DNA of 38,183 nucleotides from CAYNQN01 sp964530525 (GTDB taxonomy: Bacteria > Actinomycetota > Acidimicrobiia > Acidimicrobiales > Acidimicrobilacustridaceae): positions 1-38,183 of the forward strand of contig CAZHBH010000014.1 of the NCBI GenBank assembly GCA_964530525.1, given 5' to 3'. The notes below the pieces were generated by a model. The model had not been told where the DNA came from. It saw only the letters and a program-made list of their open reading frames with translations, and did not search any database. Each line of letters starts with the position of its first letter. Position 1 is the first letter of the stretch. The position numbers and the translations under genes were made by a program. Positions 7,430 to 15,525 of the stretch are shown in pieces.

Positions 7430-8655
7430 CGCCCACCTTCCCCGGCCCCTCGCTCCTGCGCACGAGCCGTGGCCCGGCGTACGGCTCGCCGGGCTATCGC
7501 CCACCGGTGCGTCTCGGAGGGACCGTCGTAGATCCTGAACGGCCTCACCTCTCGGAGGTAGCGAGAGAGCAGGACGTCGCCGGAGATCCCCAGAGCGCCG
7601 CACACCTGCACGGCGCGATCGACGACCCTGCCGACCGCCTCGGCCACGAAGGTCTTGGCGATCGAGGTCTCCTGGGAGGCGCGGCCGCCGGCGTCCAGCT
7701 CGGTCGCCGCGGCCCAGATGAGCCCCCGGCTCGCCGCCATGTCGATCTCGTTGTCGGCCACCAGCTGCTGCACCATCCCCAGATCCGCCAGCCGGGAGCC
7801 GAAGGCCTCCCTCTCGATCGCCCTGGCCACGGCGATGTCGTGAGCGCGCCTGGCGAGACCCAGCCAGCGCATGCAGTGGGTCAGCCGAGCAGGCCCGAGG
7901 CGCACCTGGGCGTTCTCGAACCCCATGTCGACCTCACCGAGCACCGCATCGGGGGCAACCAGGCACTCCTCGAAGACGACCTCGCTGTGGCCGCCGAAGA
8001 GCCCCTCGTCGAGGGTGTCGATGTCGCGCACCACCGACATGCCCGGGTTGTCGCCGTCGACGAGGAACATCGTCGCGCCGCCCCTGCCCCCGACCTCGCC
8101 CGAGGTCCTGGCCATGCAGATGGCGAAGGTGGCGCCCTGCGCGCCGGTTATGAACCACTTCCTGCCCTCGATCAACCAGCCCTCCGCGACCTTGGTGGCG
8201 GTGGTGCGAAGCAGGGCGGGGTCTGATCCCGCCCCCGGCGAGGGTTCGGTCATGGCGAAGCACGAGCGGGCCTCGCCGGCCGCGAGGGGGGCGAGGTAGC
8301 GCTGCTTCTGCTCCTCGGTGGCCACGCGCTCGAGGAGGTGCATGTTGCCCTCGTCGGGGGCGGCGCAGTTGAGGGCGAGGGGCCCGAACAGCGAGTACCC
8401 GGCCTCCTCCAGCACCAGGGCCTGGCCCCGCATGTCGAGGCCCGCACCACCCCATCGCTCACCCACGTGTGGAGCGAAGACACCGGCTTCGCGCGCGAGT
8501 GCCTGGAGCTCGGCACGAACCTCGGCGGGTCCGTCGTGGAGCACGCCGCGCCGGGCCTCCTCCACGGGGATCACGTGGCGCTCCACGAAGCTGGCCGTCC
8601 GCTCGGCGAGCTCGAGGGCCCTCGGGTCGTCGCTCAAACCCACGATTGACTCCAT
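7426..8655 (-). CDS. Acyl-CoA dehydrogenase, ACAD10/11-like (LvaC-like)
   Basis: Flavin-dependent acyl-CoA dehydrogenase of 409 residues. FAMTEPSPGAGSDP and GRKWFITGA form the FAD/substrate region at about 145-175, and QVCGALGISGDVLLSRYLRE with RIYDGPSETHR lie at the C-terminal end. The position of the classical catalytic Glu of medium-chain enzymes (YEG) is Asp here (YDG), as in the ACAD10/11 branch, some members of which act on phosphorylated 4-hydroxyacyl-CoA. It is first in an operon with the kinase and SDR, and divergent from the CGSC protein. No good Shine-Dalgarno site precedes the ATG, while TATTAT lies about 15 bases upstream, so the transcript could be leaderless. Family certain, substrate uncertain. 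Confidence 0.9.
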   Translation of the reverse strand: MESIVGLSDDPRALELAERTASFVERHVIPVEEARRGVLHDGPAEVRAELQALAREAGVFAPHVGERWGGAGLDMRGQALVLEEAGYSLFGPLALNCAAPDEGNMHLLERVATEEQKQRYLAPLAAGEARSCFAMTEPSPGAGSDPALLRTTATKVAEGWLIEGRKWFITGAQGATFAICMARTSGEVGGRGGATMFLVDGDNPGMSVVRDIDTLDEGLFGGHSEVVFEECLVAPDAVLGEVDMGFENAQVRLGPARLTHCMRWLGLARRAHDIAVARAIEREAFGSRLADLGMVQQLVADNEIDMAASRGLIWAAATELDAGGRASQETSIAKTFVAEAVGRVVDRAVQVCGALGISGDVLLSRYLREVRPFRIYDGPSETHRWAIARRAVRRATARAQERGAGEGGR

Positions 8656-8660
8656 TCAGC

Positions 8661-8680
8661 CATATGATGATAATAGTTCT
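8661..8680. promoter_or_regulatory. AT-rich divergent promoter/operator between ACAD and CGSC gene
   Basis: A short AT-rich island in otherwise GC-rich DNA reads CATATGATGATAATAGTTCT. ATGATAAT (8667-8674) is shared, on one strand or the other, with the promoter regions near 16.69 and 20.30 kb. It can be read as a -10 element in both directions (GATAAT forward, TATTAT reverse) or as an operator half-site. Confidence 0.45.
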
Positions 8681-8760
8681 TCAGAGGTCGAGGGCGGCAG
8701 AGAAGCCGCTCCGGGTCACAAGAGGAAGCCACGCCCGGCTCTCCCCAGGAGGTCCGCAGG

Positions 8761-9591
8761 ATGGTCACAGCAGCTCTCGTCGAAGAGGTCTGCCAGCAGT
8801 TCGAGCAGGAGGGCATGACGTTCACCGTCGTCGACCTCGATCCCGAGGCCCGGCGCCTGGAGCTCCGGCTGGAGTTCGACGACGTGGACTGCATGGATTG
8901 CGTCATGCCCTCCGAGCACATGCGCAGGCTCATCGCGTCGAGCCTAGAGAGGCGCACCTCGTTCCCCTTCGAGGTGACGCTGGACGACCCGCGGGTCCAG
9001 GTCCCGGACGTAGCCGAGCCCACGGCAGCCACCGGCAACGGCGAGCACTCCGGCAGGGTCGTGGTGCTCGATCCCACCGCCAAGGGCCACGGCGGTGATC
9101 CCGATCCTGGGCCCGATGCCGGACCGCTGAAGGGCAAGACGGTCCTGTTCAGGGTGGATGCGTTGTGGCGCTCGTGGGACTGGACGGTCGACGAGTGGTC
9201 ACGGCTCCTGCGAGAGTCGGGGGCCGAGGTCGTCACCTGGAAGCGCTGGCAGGGGATCCCGGGTGAGGAGGGCGACCGCAGGCAGGCCGAGTACGAGGGC
9301 CTGATCGGATCGGCCGACCTCGTCGTCTCGGGTCTCGCCAACTGCGGGTCGTGCTCGGCGTGGACCATCCGTGACGCGCTCACCGCTCTCGGCACCGGAG
9401 CGCCCACCGTGGCGGTGGCCACCGAGCACTTCGTGCCCCTGGCGAAGATCCTGGCGGAGGACGGCTACCGGCCGGGCCTGCGCCTCCTGACGCTGCCCTA
9501 CCCGCTCGACACCCGTCCCGAGGACGAGGTCCGGGAGATCGCAGCCCAACGGTTCGGAGAGCTCCTCGAGATAGCGGGGGCGGAGGTATGA
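8761..9591 (+). CDS. UGSC-family protein, Cys form (CGSC), with N-terminal CxxC domain
   Basis: Protein of 276 residues in two parts. The N-terminal part (about 1-85) has a beta-rich pattern followed by DCMDCVMP (C44, C47) and a helix; it faintly resembles a NifU C-terminal-like domain, but I am not sure. After a variable linker, residues 122-276 match my recollection of the UGSC family of (seleno)proteins: GKTVLFRVDALWRSWD, then LVVSGLANCGSCSAWT, in which C195 and C198 occupy the U/CxxC positions. Both are ordinary TGC codons. A thiol/redox role is inferred from the motif; no reaction is known to me. AGGAGG at 8747-8752 supports the ATG at 8761. Its stop overlaps the next gene by four bases, so the two proteins are probably made together. 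It is divergent from the ACAD-kinase-SDR operon. Confidence 0.75.
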   Translation: MVTAALVEEVCQQFEQEGMTFTVVDLDPEARRLELRLEFDDVDCMDCVMPSEHMRRLIASSLERRTSFPFEVTLDDPRVQVPDVAEPTAATGNGEHSGRVVVLDPTAKGHGGDPDPGPDAGPLKGKTVLFRVDALWRSWDWTVDEWSRLLRESGAEVVTWKRWQGIPGEEGDRRQAEYEGLIGSADLVVSGLANCGSCSAWTIRDALTALGTGAPTVAVATEHFVPLAKILAEDGYRPGLRLLTLPYPLDTRPEDEVREIAAQRFGELLEIAGAEV

Positions 9592-10643
9592 CGGTGCTGT
9601 CAGCTCAACGTCACGAGGTCGAGGCAGACCCGGTGGCCTTCACCCGTACCGCCATGGAGCTGGGCTGGGGCGACGGGTTGCCCCTCGTCCCCCCGACCGT
9701 CGACAGGGTCGAGCGCCACATCGCGGCGTCGGGCCTCCCGGCCGACGCCGTGGTCGCCCAGCTCCCACCTCTCAACGCCGACTGCACGGTCGAGCTTGTG
9801 GCCATCAACGCTGTCATGGCGGGCGCCGAGCCCGCTGCCATGCCGCTCATCGTCACCGCGCTGCAGGCCATGGCCGAGCCCGACTTCGAGCTCCACGCCA
9901 TCAACGCCACGACGGCTTCGGTGGTGCCGGCGGTGGTGGTGAACGGGCCGGTGCGACACAAGTTGCACATCTCCTTCGGAGCCAGCTGCCTCGGCGGGGC
10001 CGAGGGAGGGAGCCCGCCCATCGGCCGTGCCCTGCGCCTCGTCATGCGCAACGTCGCCGGACAGCGAGCGGGCTCGACCTCGCAGAGCGTCTTCGGCCAG
10101 CCCGGGCGCGTTGCAGGCATCCTCTTCGGCGAGTGGGAGGAGCGCTCCCCGTGGGCGCCTCTCGCCGAACGGCGAGGGGTCACCGGCGACGCCGTCACCG
10201 TCGTGAGCGCCATGGGCACGATGAACATGCTCGACGGGGTGGCCGACAGCGCCGACCTCCTGTGCGACCTGCTGGGCCGCTCGCTCGCCTACCCGGGGGC
10301 CAACGGCTACCTGCCGGGCCTCGCCTTCTCGGAGGTGGTGGTGGGCATCAACCCCATCTGGGCGGAGCTGATCGCCAACACCTACCCCGACATCGCAGAC
10401 GTGGAGGACAGGATCTGGGACGCCGCTGCGCTTCCCATCGATTCGTGGCCCGTCGAGTACCACAAGCCACTGGAGGACGCCGGGCGCATAGCGGACGACG
10501 GGCGCGTGCACCTGATGGCCGACCGAGAGGGAAGGGTGCTGGTGGTCGTGTGCGGAGGCCTGGGGAGCCTGCACGGCCTGGGCATCCACGGCTTCGGCAC
10601 CTCTGTGTCGACGACCCGGGCCATCCCGGCGCCGGACGCCTGA
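9588..10643 (+). CDS. Conserved protein of unknown function coupled to the CGSC protein
   Basis: Protein of 351 residues with no recognised domain. It opens with TAMELGWGDGLPLVPPT and continues with PPLNADCTVELVAINAVMAG, then HISFGASCLGGAEGGSPPIG, a Gly-rich loop that looks like a ligand or cofactor site, and MRNVAGQRAGSTSQSVFGQPGR. Cys residues occur in NADCTV, GASCLGG, DLLCDL and VVVCGG. No signal peptide or clear transmembrane helix is seen, so it is probably cytoplasmic. The start overlaps the stop of the CGSC gene (ATGA), implying translational coupling and a shared pathway step. Proteins of this type have, as far as I recall, been seen beside UGSC-family genes elsewhere, but I cannot verify that here. 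Function is not assigned. Confidence 0.7.
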   Translation: MTVLSAQRHEVEADPVAFTRTAMELGWGDGLPLVPPTVDRVERHIAASGLPADAVVAQLPPLNADCTVELVAINAVMAGAEPAAMPLIVTALQAMAEPDFELHAINATTASVVPAVVVNGPVRHKLHISFGASCLGGAEGGSPPIGRALRLVMRNVAGQRAGSTSQSVFGQPGRVAGILFGEWEERSPWAPLAERRGVTGDAVTVVSAMGTMNMLDGVADSADLLCDLLGRSLAYPGANGYLPGLAFSEVVVGINPIWAELIANTYPDIADVEDRIWDAAALPIDSWPVEYHKPLEDAGRIADDGRVHLMADREGRVLVVVCGGLGSLHGLGIHGFGTSVSTTRAIPAPDA

Positions 10644-10685
10644 CCTGGAGCTGGACCCGAGGCGCCACCGGCCAGGGGCCCAGGC

Positions 10686-12707
10686 TCAGAGCCCTCGACG
10701 AGCGAGTGCCTCGAAGGCTGCGAGCGAGTCGGGGTTGGCCAACGAACCCGGGCTTGCGACCTCGGCGGCCGGCTTGCCGGTGAGGATCTTCTTCACCGGC
10801 AGCTCCAGCTTCTTGCCCGACAGCGTGCGCGGGACGTCGGGCACCACGAACAGCTCGTCGGGAACGTGCCGAGGCGAGAGCTCGTTGCGGAGCGCCTGGG
10901 CCACGCTGGCGCGCAGCTCCGCGACGTCGGCGTCCTCCTGGGCGCTCTCAGCGCCAGCGAGGCGAACGAACAGCAGCAGCCGTCCCGGTCCACCCTCGTC
11001 GTCCTCCCGGTGCACCACGAGGCTGTCGGCCACCTCGGGCAAGGCCTCCACCACCGTGTAGATCTCGCTGGTGCCGAGCCGCACGCCGCCCCGGTTGAGC
11101 GTGGTGTCGGAGCGTCCGGTGATCACGCAGCTCCCGTCGGAGTGGATCGTGATCCAGTCGCCGTGCGTCCACACCCTCGGGAACGCCTCGAAGTACGCGG
11201 CTCGGTAGCGGCTCCCGTCTTCGTCGCCCCAGAACCCCACCGGCATCGATGGCATGGGACGGGTGATCACCAGCTCGCCCTGGCGATCGATCACGGATCG
11301 ACCGTCGTCGTCGAAGGCCTCCACCGACGCTCCGAGCATCCGGCACGAGATCCGCCCGGCGACCACCGGGAGCAGGGGCACGCCCCCGACGAAGCCCGAG
11401 CACACGTCGGTGCCGCCACTCATCGAGGCCATCATCACGTCGGGAGCCACCGCCTCGTACACCCATCGAAACCCCTGGGAAGGCAGCGGCGCTCCGGTGG
11501 AACCGATCCAGCGCAGCGCCGAGAGGTCGTGCTGGGCCCCCGGCCGCAAGCCCCCCTTCCGACAGGCGAGCAGGAAGCCCGCGCTGGTTCCGAAGGACGT
11601 GACCTGCAGCTCCGAGGCCATCTGCCACGTCGCCGACAGGTCGGGAAAAGCCGGGTCACCGTCGAAGAGGACCACCGCCGATCCCACGAGGAGACCCGAG
11701 ACGAGGTAGTTCCACATCATCCAGGCCGTCGTCGTGAACCAGAAGAACCGATCGCCCGCACCGAGGTCCTGGTGCAGCGCCAGCACCTTGAGGTGCTCGA
11801 GGAGGATCCCGCCGTGGCAGTGGATGATCGCCTTGGGAAGGCCCGTGGTTCCCGACGAGAACAGCACGTACAACGGGTGGTCGAACGGGAGTGGCTCGAA
11901 CACCAGCGGACCCGTGTCAGCCAGCAGGCCGTCCCAGCTCGACGCCTGCGCCCCGATGCCCGCCACGGCGTCGTTCGACGAGAGCAGGTAAGGGACCACC
12001 ACGGTGGCCTCCAGCGTGGGCAGCGCCGCCACCAGCTGGGCGACCTCGCCACGCCGATCGATCTCCCGCTCGCCGTAGCGGTACCCGTCGACGGCGAGGA
12101 GCACCTTGGGATCCAGCTGCCCGACGCGGTCGACCACCGCCCGCACGCCCATCTCCGGCGCGCACGACGCCCAGACGGCGCCGAGGCTGGCGGTAGCCAG
12201 GAACGCCACCAGGGTCTCGGGGATGTTGGGGAGGTAGGCCGCCACTCGATCGCCCCGCCCCACGCCCAGCGCCATGAGGCCCACCCGGGCGCGAGCCACC
12301 TGGTCGCGCAGCTCGGCCCACGAGAGCTCGACAGCGCCTCTCGTCTGCGAGCGCGCCAGCACGGCGAGGGCGTCGCCGCCACCCGCGTCGGGGCCCTCGA
12401 GCGCGTGCTCCGCGTAGTTGAGAGAGGTGCCCTCGAACCACTCGGCCCCGGGCATCTCGGAGTTGGCCAGCACCTTGCGCCAGGGGGTCGACGAACGGAT
12501 GCCGAAGTGCTCCCACACGGATGACCAGAAGCCGTCCAAATCGCTCACCGACCACCGACGGAGGTCCTCGTAGCCATCGACGGCGAGCCCCCGCTCCTCG
12601 CGCAGCCAGCTCAGGTAGCTCCCGATGCGCGAGTGCTCCCTGATGTCGTCGGGGGGTGACCACAAGACGTCGCCCGCAGCGGGCTCCTCGCTCTCGAGCG
12701 CGGTCAC
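10686..12707 (-). CDS. Acetoacetate--CoA ligase (acetoacetyl-CoA synthetase)
   Basis: AMP-forming ligase of 673 residues that activates acetoacetate to acetoacetyl-CoA in the cytoplasm. An acetyl-CoA-synthetase-type N-terminal cap (LWSPPDDIREHSRIG, about 15-29) is followed by YVLFSSGTTGLPKAIIHCHG, WFTTTAWMMWNYL, SGGTDVCSGFVGG, GRSDTTLNRGGVRLG and LSGKKLELPVKKIL with the C-terminal adenylation Lys. These segments are characteristic of the acetoacetyl-CoA synthetase branch rather than acetyl-CoA synthetase. The GTG at 12707 overlaps the racemase stop (GTGA); the open frame upstream is not homologous. As last gene of the transporter operon, and with a lyase-type operon just upstream, it suggests that catabolism here releases free acetoacetate. 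The thiolase at 2.9-4.1 kb could then cleave its product. Confidence 0.9.
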   Translation of the reverse strand: MTALESEEPAAGDVLWSPPDDIREHSRIGSYLSWLREERGLAVDGYEDLRRWSVSDLDGFWSSVWEHFGIRSSTPWRKVLANSEMPGAEWFEGTSLNYAEHALEGPDAGGGDALAVLARSQTRGAVELSWAELRDQVARARVGLMALGVGRGDRVAAYLPNIPETLVAFLATASLGAVWASCAPEMGVRAVVDRVGQLDPKVLLAVDGYRYGEREIDRRGEVAQLVAALPTLEATVVVPYLLSSNDAVAGIGAQASSWDGLLADTGPLVFEPLPFDHPLYVLFSSGTTGLPKAIIHCHGGILLEHLKVLALHQDLGAGDRFFWFTTTAWMMWNYLVSGLLVGSAVVLFDGDPAFPDLSATWQMASELQVTSFGTSAGFLLACRKGGLRPGAQHDLSALRWIGSTGAPLPSQGFRWVYEAVAPDVMMASMSGGTDVCSGFVGGVPLLPVVAGRISCRMLGASVEAFDDDGRSVIDRQGELVITRPMPSMPVGFWGDEDGSRYRAAYFEAFPRVWTHGDWITIHSDGSCVITGRSDTTLNRGGVRLGTSEIYTVVEALPEVADSLVVHREDDEGGPGRLLLFVRLAGAESAQEDADVAELRASVAQALRNELSPRHVPDELFVVPDVPRTLSGKKLELPVKKILTGKPAAEVASPGSLANPDSLAAFEALARRGL

Positions 12708-13795
12708 GCCTGCCGACCCCGTAGCTGCGGGGCCACCACGGAGACAGCTCCGTCGGCCCCCACGACCCCGGCTTCCTGCCAGCGCTCGAACGCCTCGCCC
12801 ACGGAGAGCACAGGCGACACGGCAGCGTCCACCTCCGAGAAGCGCTCCTCCCACTCCTGGCGCGTGGCGGAGCCGAAGGCAGCTGCGAGCGCTGCGCGGA
12901 CCTCTGGCCATCGGCTCTCGTCGAGCTGCGCTTCAACCAGGTTGCCCAACCCCAGCACCTCGCACAGGCGGGCGAAGAACTTCGGCTCTATCGCGCCGAC
13001 GCTCATCCAGCCACCGTCGGAGGTGCGATAGCTGTCGTAGAAGGGGGCGGCTCCCGAGAGCATCCCGCCGCTCCAGGAGACGTCGAAGCCCTCGGCGCGC
13101 ATGCCCGCCACCGTCGGGGCCAGCATCCCCAGGATGCCTCTGACCATCGAGACGTCGAGGTGCACGGGCTCGCCGGCGACGTCGCGCTGTAGCAGAGCCG
13201 CGACGATGTTGAAGGCCGCCGCCAGGCCCCCAGCAGCCATGTCGGCCACGAGGTTCAGGGGTATCGCCGGGGTCTCTCCCGACCGGGCCCCGGCAGCCAG
13301 GACGCCGGTCTCCGCCAGGTAGTTGAGGTCGTGGCCTGCCCTGTGCGCGCCCGGTACGTCGCGGCCCCACCCCGTGAGGGAGCAGACCACGATCCGCTCG
13401 TTCACCTCCACCAGGTCGTCGAAGCCGAGCCCGAGGCGCTCGGCGACCCCGGGACGGAAGCCCTCCACCACCACGTCGGCCCCCCTCACCAGCTCCACGG
13501 CCGCCGAGCGCCCATCGGCGCTCTTCAGGTCGAGGGCCACGATGCTCCGCCCCCTCCAAAGCGGGTGCGTGCCCGCCGCCCGGGCGGCCGGCATCCCGTA
13601 GCGAGGGAACGAAGGTGCGTCTCCGGCCTCGGGGCCGGCTTCGGTCGCCCGAGGCGGCTCGATGGTGACGACGTCGGCGCCGAGCTCGGCGAGCAGCGCC
13701 GTGGCGAACAAGCCTGGCGCGTAGCGGCTCAGGTCGAGGACCTTCACGCCCGAGAGTGCCCGGACCTCCGAGCGGCTCCCTAGCTCTGGGTCCAC
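12704..13795 (-). CDS. Alpha-methylacyl-CoA racemase-like class III CoA-transferase family protein
   Basis: CaiB/BaiF-fold protein of about 363 residues. It carries the racemase-type residues: H155 in RAGHDLNYL, D185 in PLNLVADMAAGG and E270 in VGAIEPKFF, matching the catalytic His, Asp and Glu of AMACR and mycobacterial MCR. AMACR epimerises 2-methylacyl-CoA between R and S forms so that a dehydrogenase can act. This argues for a 2-methyl-branched substrate rather than a simple CoA swap. GTG at 13795 overlaps the permease end by 16 bases; GTG at 13747 (MKVLDLSRYAPG) is a shorter alternative. The frame stays open far into the permease gene, but that extension is not homologous. It is fourth gene of the importer operon. 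Confidence 0.85.
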   Translation of the reverse strand: MDPELGSRSEVRALSGVKVLDLSRYAPGLFATALLAELGADVVTIEPPRATEAGPEAGDAPSFPRYGMPAARAAGTHPLWRGRSIVALDLKSADGRSAAVELVRGADVVVEGFRPGVAERLGLGFDDLVEVNERIVVCSLTGWGRDVPGAHRAGHDLNYLAETGVLAAGARSGETPAIPLNLVADMAAGGLAAAFNIVAALLQRDVAGEPVHLDVSMVRGILGMLAPTVAGMRAEGFDVSWSGGMLSGAAPFYDSYRTSDGGWMSVGAIEPKFFARLCEVLGLGNLVEAQLDESRWPEVRAALAAAFGSATRQEWEERFSEVDAAVSPVLSVGEAFERWQEAGVVGADGAVSVVAPQLRGRQA

Positions 13796-14661
13796 CAGTG
13801 CAGCACCCGCTTCTTCACCAGCTCGGCGAGGCCCACGATGGCCGCACCGATTATCGCCAGGTAGATGACGATGGCGAACGTCAGCGAGGCATCGGCCGAG
13901 ACCGAGGCGATGGAGATGAGCCGGCCGATCCCCTCGTAACCGGTGAGGATCTCGGCCGTCACCACCGCCAGGAGCGAGAAGCCGATGGCGAGCGGGAGGG
14001 CGGCCATCGTCCACGCCAGCGAGTATGGCAGCCGGATGCGGTACATGGACTGCCAGCTGCTGGCGCCCAGCACCTCCGCGTTCTGCAAGAGCTGCGGGGC
14101 CACCGTCCTGCCCCCCTCGTACGCGTTGAAGAACGCCACGAAGAAGACCACCAGCACGGCCACCACTATCGAGGCGGAGATCGTGGGGCCGAAGATCACC
14201 ACCACGATGGGTATGAGCGCCACGCGGGGGACGGCGTTGATGGCCGTGATGAACGGGTGGAAGACCCGGCTCAAGAAGCGCGAGGCGCTCAGCGCCAGAC
14301 CGCACGCCGCGCCGAGCGTCACGCCGATGACGACTCCGCCCATCGCCGACCAGAGGGTCCGCCAGATGTAGGGCCAGATCTCCGCGCTCCCCTGGCGGCC
14401 CAGGGCCAGGTCGACGATGCGGTCCCACACCCGAGTGGGTGAGCTGATGAAGAACGGGTCGAGGAGGCGGCTCTTGCTGCTGAGCGCCTCGATCCTCGGC
14501 AGGAGCTCCCACGCGAGGAGGAATGCAACGACTATGAGCACCTGCGTGAGGACGACCGGCCAACGCCGGTCGCGGCGCGGCTTGCCGGAGCGGGTCGGCT
14601 TGGGGGGCTCGCCCGCCTTCCGGGCGACCCCCTCCTCCATGGAGGCCAGCGCCGACGTCAC
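13780..14661 (-). CDS. ABC importer permease (SsuC/TauC class)
   Basis: Membrane protein of 293 residues with a basic cytoplasmic N-terminus (about 1-35) and about six transmembrane helices beginning at VVLTQVLIVVAFLLAW. The ATPase-contacting EAA loop is visible as LQNAEVLGASSWQSMYRIRL near residue 200. It belongs to the BPD_transp_1 class used for nitrate, sulfonate, taurine and small organic acids. Its GTG start overlaps the ATPase stop (GTGA). It forms a three-gene importer with the ATPase and lipoprotein upstream. The substrate is unknown; co-transcription with racemase and acetoacetyl-CoA synthetase suggests a carboxylic acid. Confidence 0.9.
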   Translation of the reverse strand: MTSALASMEEGVARKAGEPPKPTRSGKPRRDRRWPVVLTQVLIVVAFLLAWELLPRIEALSSKSRLLDPFFISSPTRVWDRIVDLALGRQGSAEIWPYIWRTLWSAMGGVVIGVTLGAACGLALSASRFLSRVFHPFITAINAVPRVALIPIVVVIFGPTISASIVVAVLVVFFVAFFNAYEGGRTVAPQLLQNAEVLGASSWQSMYRIRLPYSLAWTMAALPLAIGFSLLAVVTAEILTGYEGIGRLISIASVSADASLTFAIVIYLAIIGAAIVGLAELVKKRVLHWWTQS

Positions 14662-15506
14662 GACGCCGTCCCCGCCGGGGTGTCCTCGGGCTCGGCAGCG
14701 GCGTCGCGCTTGCCCGCGAGTATCTGCTGGCTCAGCTCGTGCCAGAGGGTTCCGTAGAGCTCCAGGAAGTCGGGATCCTGCCTCAGCTCGAGCACCTCCC
14801 GCTCACGTCCGAACGGGACCTGGTGGCGACTGGCCACGGTGGCCGGGCGCTGGGTGAGGATGAGCACCTCGTCGCACAACGAGATCGCCTCCGCGAGGTC
14901 GTGGGTCACCAGCACCATGGTCATGTTCATCTCCGCGCCGATGCGGAGCACGTCCTGGTGTATGCCCACCCGCGTCGGCTCGTCGAGGGACGAGAACGGC
15001 TCGTCCAGCAGCAGCACCTGGGGGGAAGGGGCCACCGCAGCCAGGAACGCCACCCGCCGGCGCATGCCGCCGGAGAGCTGGTAGGGGTAGAGGCCCGAGG
15101 CGCCCTCCAGCGAGACGAGGGGCAGCAGCTCCTCAACCCGCTTTCGTGCCTCGGACCTGGTCACCTTCTGGAACTTCGAGTACAGCGCGACGTTCTGCGA
15201 GACGGTCATCCACGGGAGCAGGGTGTCCTTCTGGAACACCATGGCCAGCGGATGGGCACCCCCTCCGCTCGCCCGCCAGTCGATGGTGCCGCCGCTGGGC
15301 CGAGAGAGCTCGGCCAGCAGCGACAGCAGCGTCGACTTCCCGCAACCGCTCGGCCCGACCACCCCGAGCCTCTTCCCCCGCTCCAGGCTGAACGAGATGC
15401 CACCCAGGGCCTGGGTCCCGTTCTCGTAGCTGAAGCTGAGGTCGACGACGTCGACCAGCGGATCGAGCCCTGGACCGGAGCGCTGGTCGGTGTCGGGGAC
15501 GGCCAT
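14658..15506 (-). CDS. ABC importer ATP-binding protein (SsuB/TauB class)
   Basis: ATPase of 282 residues with every ABC motif: Walker A GPSGCGKST at 51-59, Q-loop MVFQKDTLLPWMTV, signature YQLSGGMRRRV, Walker B VLLLDEPFSSLD and H-loop VLVTHD. LLPWMTV after the Q-loop is typical of the nitrate/sulfonate/taurine subfamily. It powers uptake through the adjacent permease. A C-terminal tail (about 225-282) beyond the core may contact the permease or act in regulation. It starts 19 bases after the binding-protein gene and overlaps the permease gene by four bases. Confidence 0.92.
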   Translation of the reverse strand: MAVPDTDQRSGPGLDPLVDVVDLSFSYENGTQALGGISFSLERGKRLGVVGPSGCGKSTLLSLLAELSRPSGGTIDWRASGGGAHPLAMVFQKDTLLPWMTVSQNVALYSKFQKVTRSEARKRVEELLPLVSLEGASGLYPYQLSGGMRRRVAFLAAVAPSPQVLLLDEPFSSLDEPTRVGIHQDVLRIGAEMNMTMVLVTHDLAEAISLCDEVLILTQRPATVASRHQVPFGREREVLELRQDPDFLELYGTLWHELSQQILAGKRDAAAEPEDTPAGTAS

Positions 15507-15525
15507 GGCTGACGCGCTCGCCCTG

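Noticed and set aside
7507..8226. Open frame of 239 codons opposite the acyl-CoA dehydrogenase, and many similar long antisense frames elsewhere
   Set aside because: These are the usual shadow frames of GC-rich coding DNA; their composition is skewed and no motif is recognised.
9343..9354. Selenocysteine at the UGSC motif
   Set aside because: Both Cys positions are TGC; no in-frame TGA is present, so no SECIS or selenoprotein is claimed.
12704..14563. Single 619-residue open frame that could be read as a fusion of an N-terminal domain with the racemase
   Set aside because: The first part is antiphase reading of the permease gene, with an Arg/His/Pro-rich composition and no homology; the racemase begins at about 13795.
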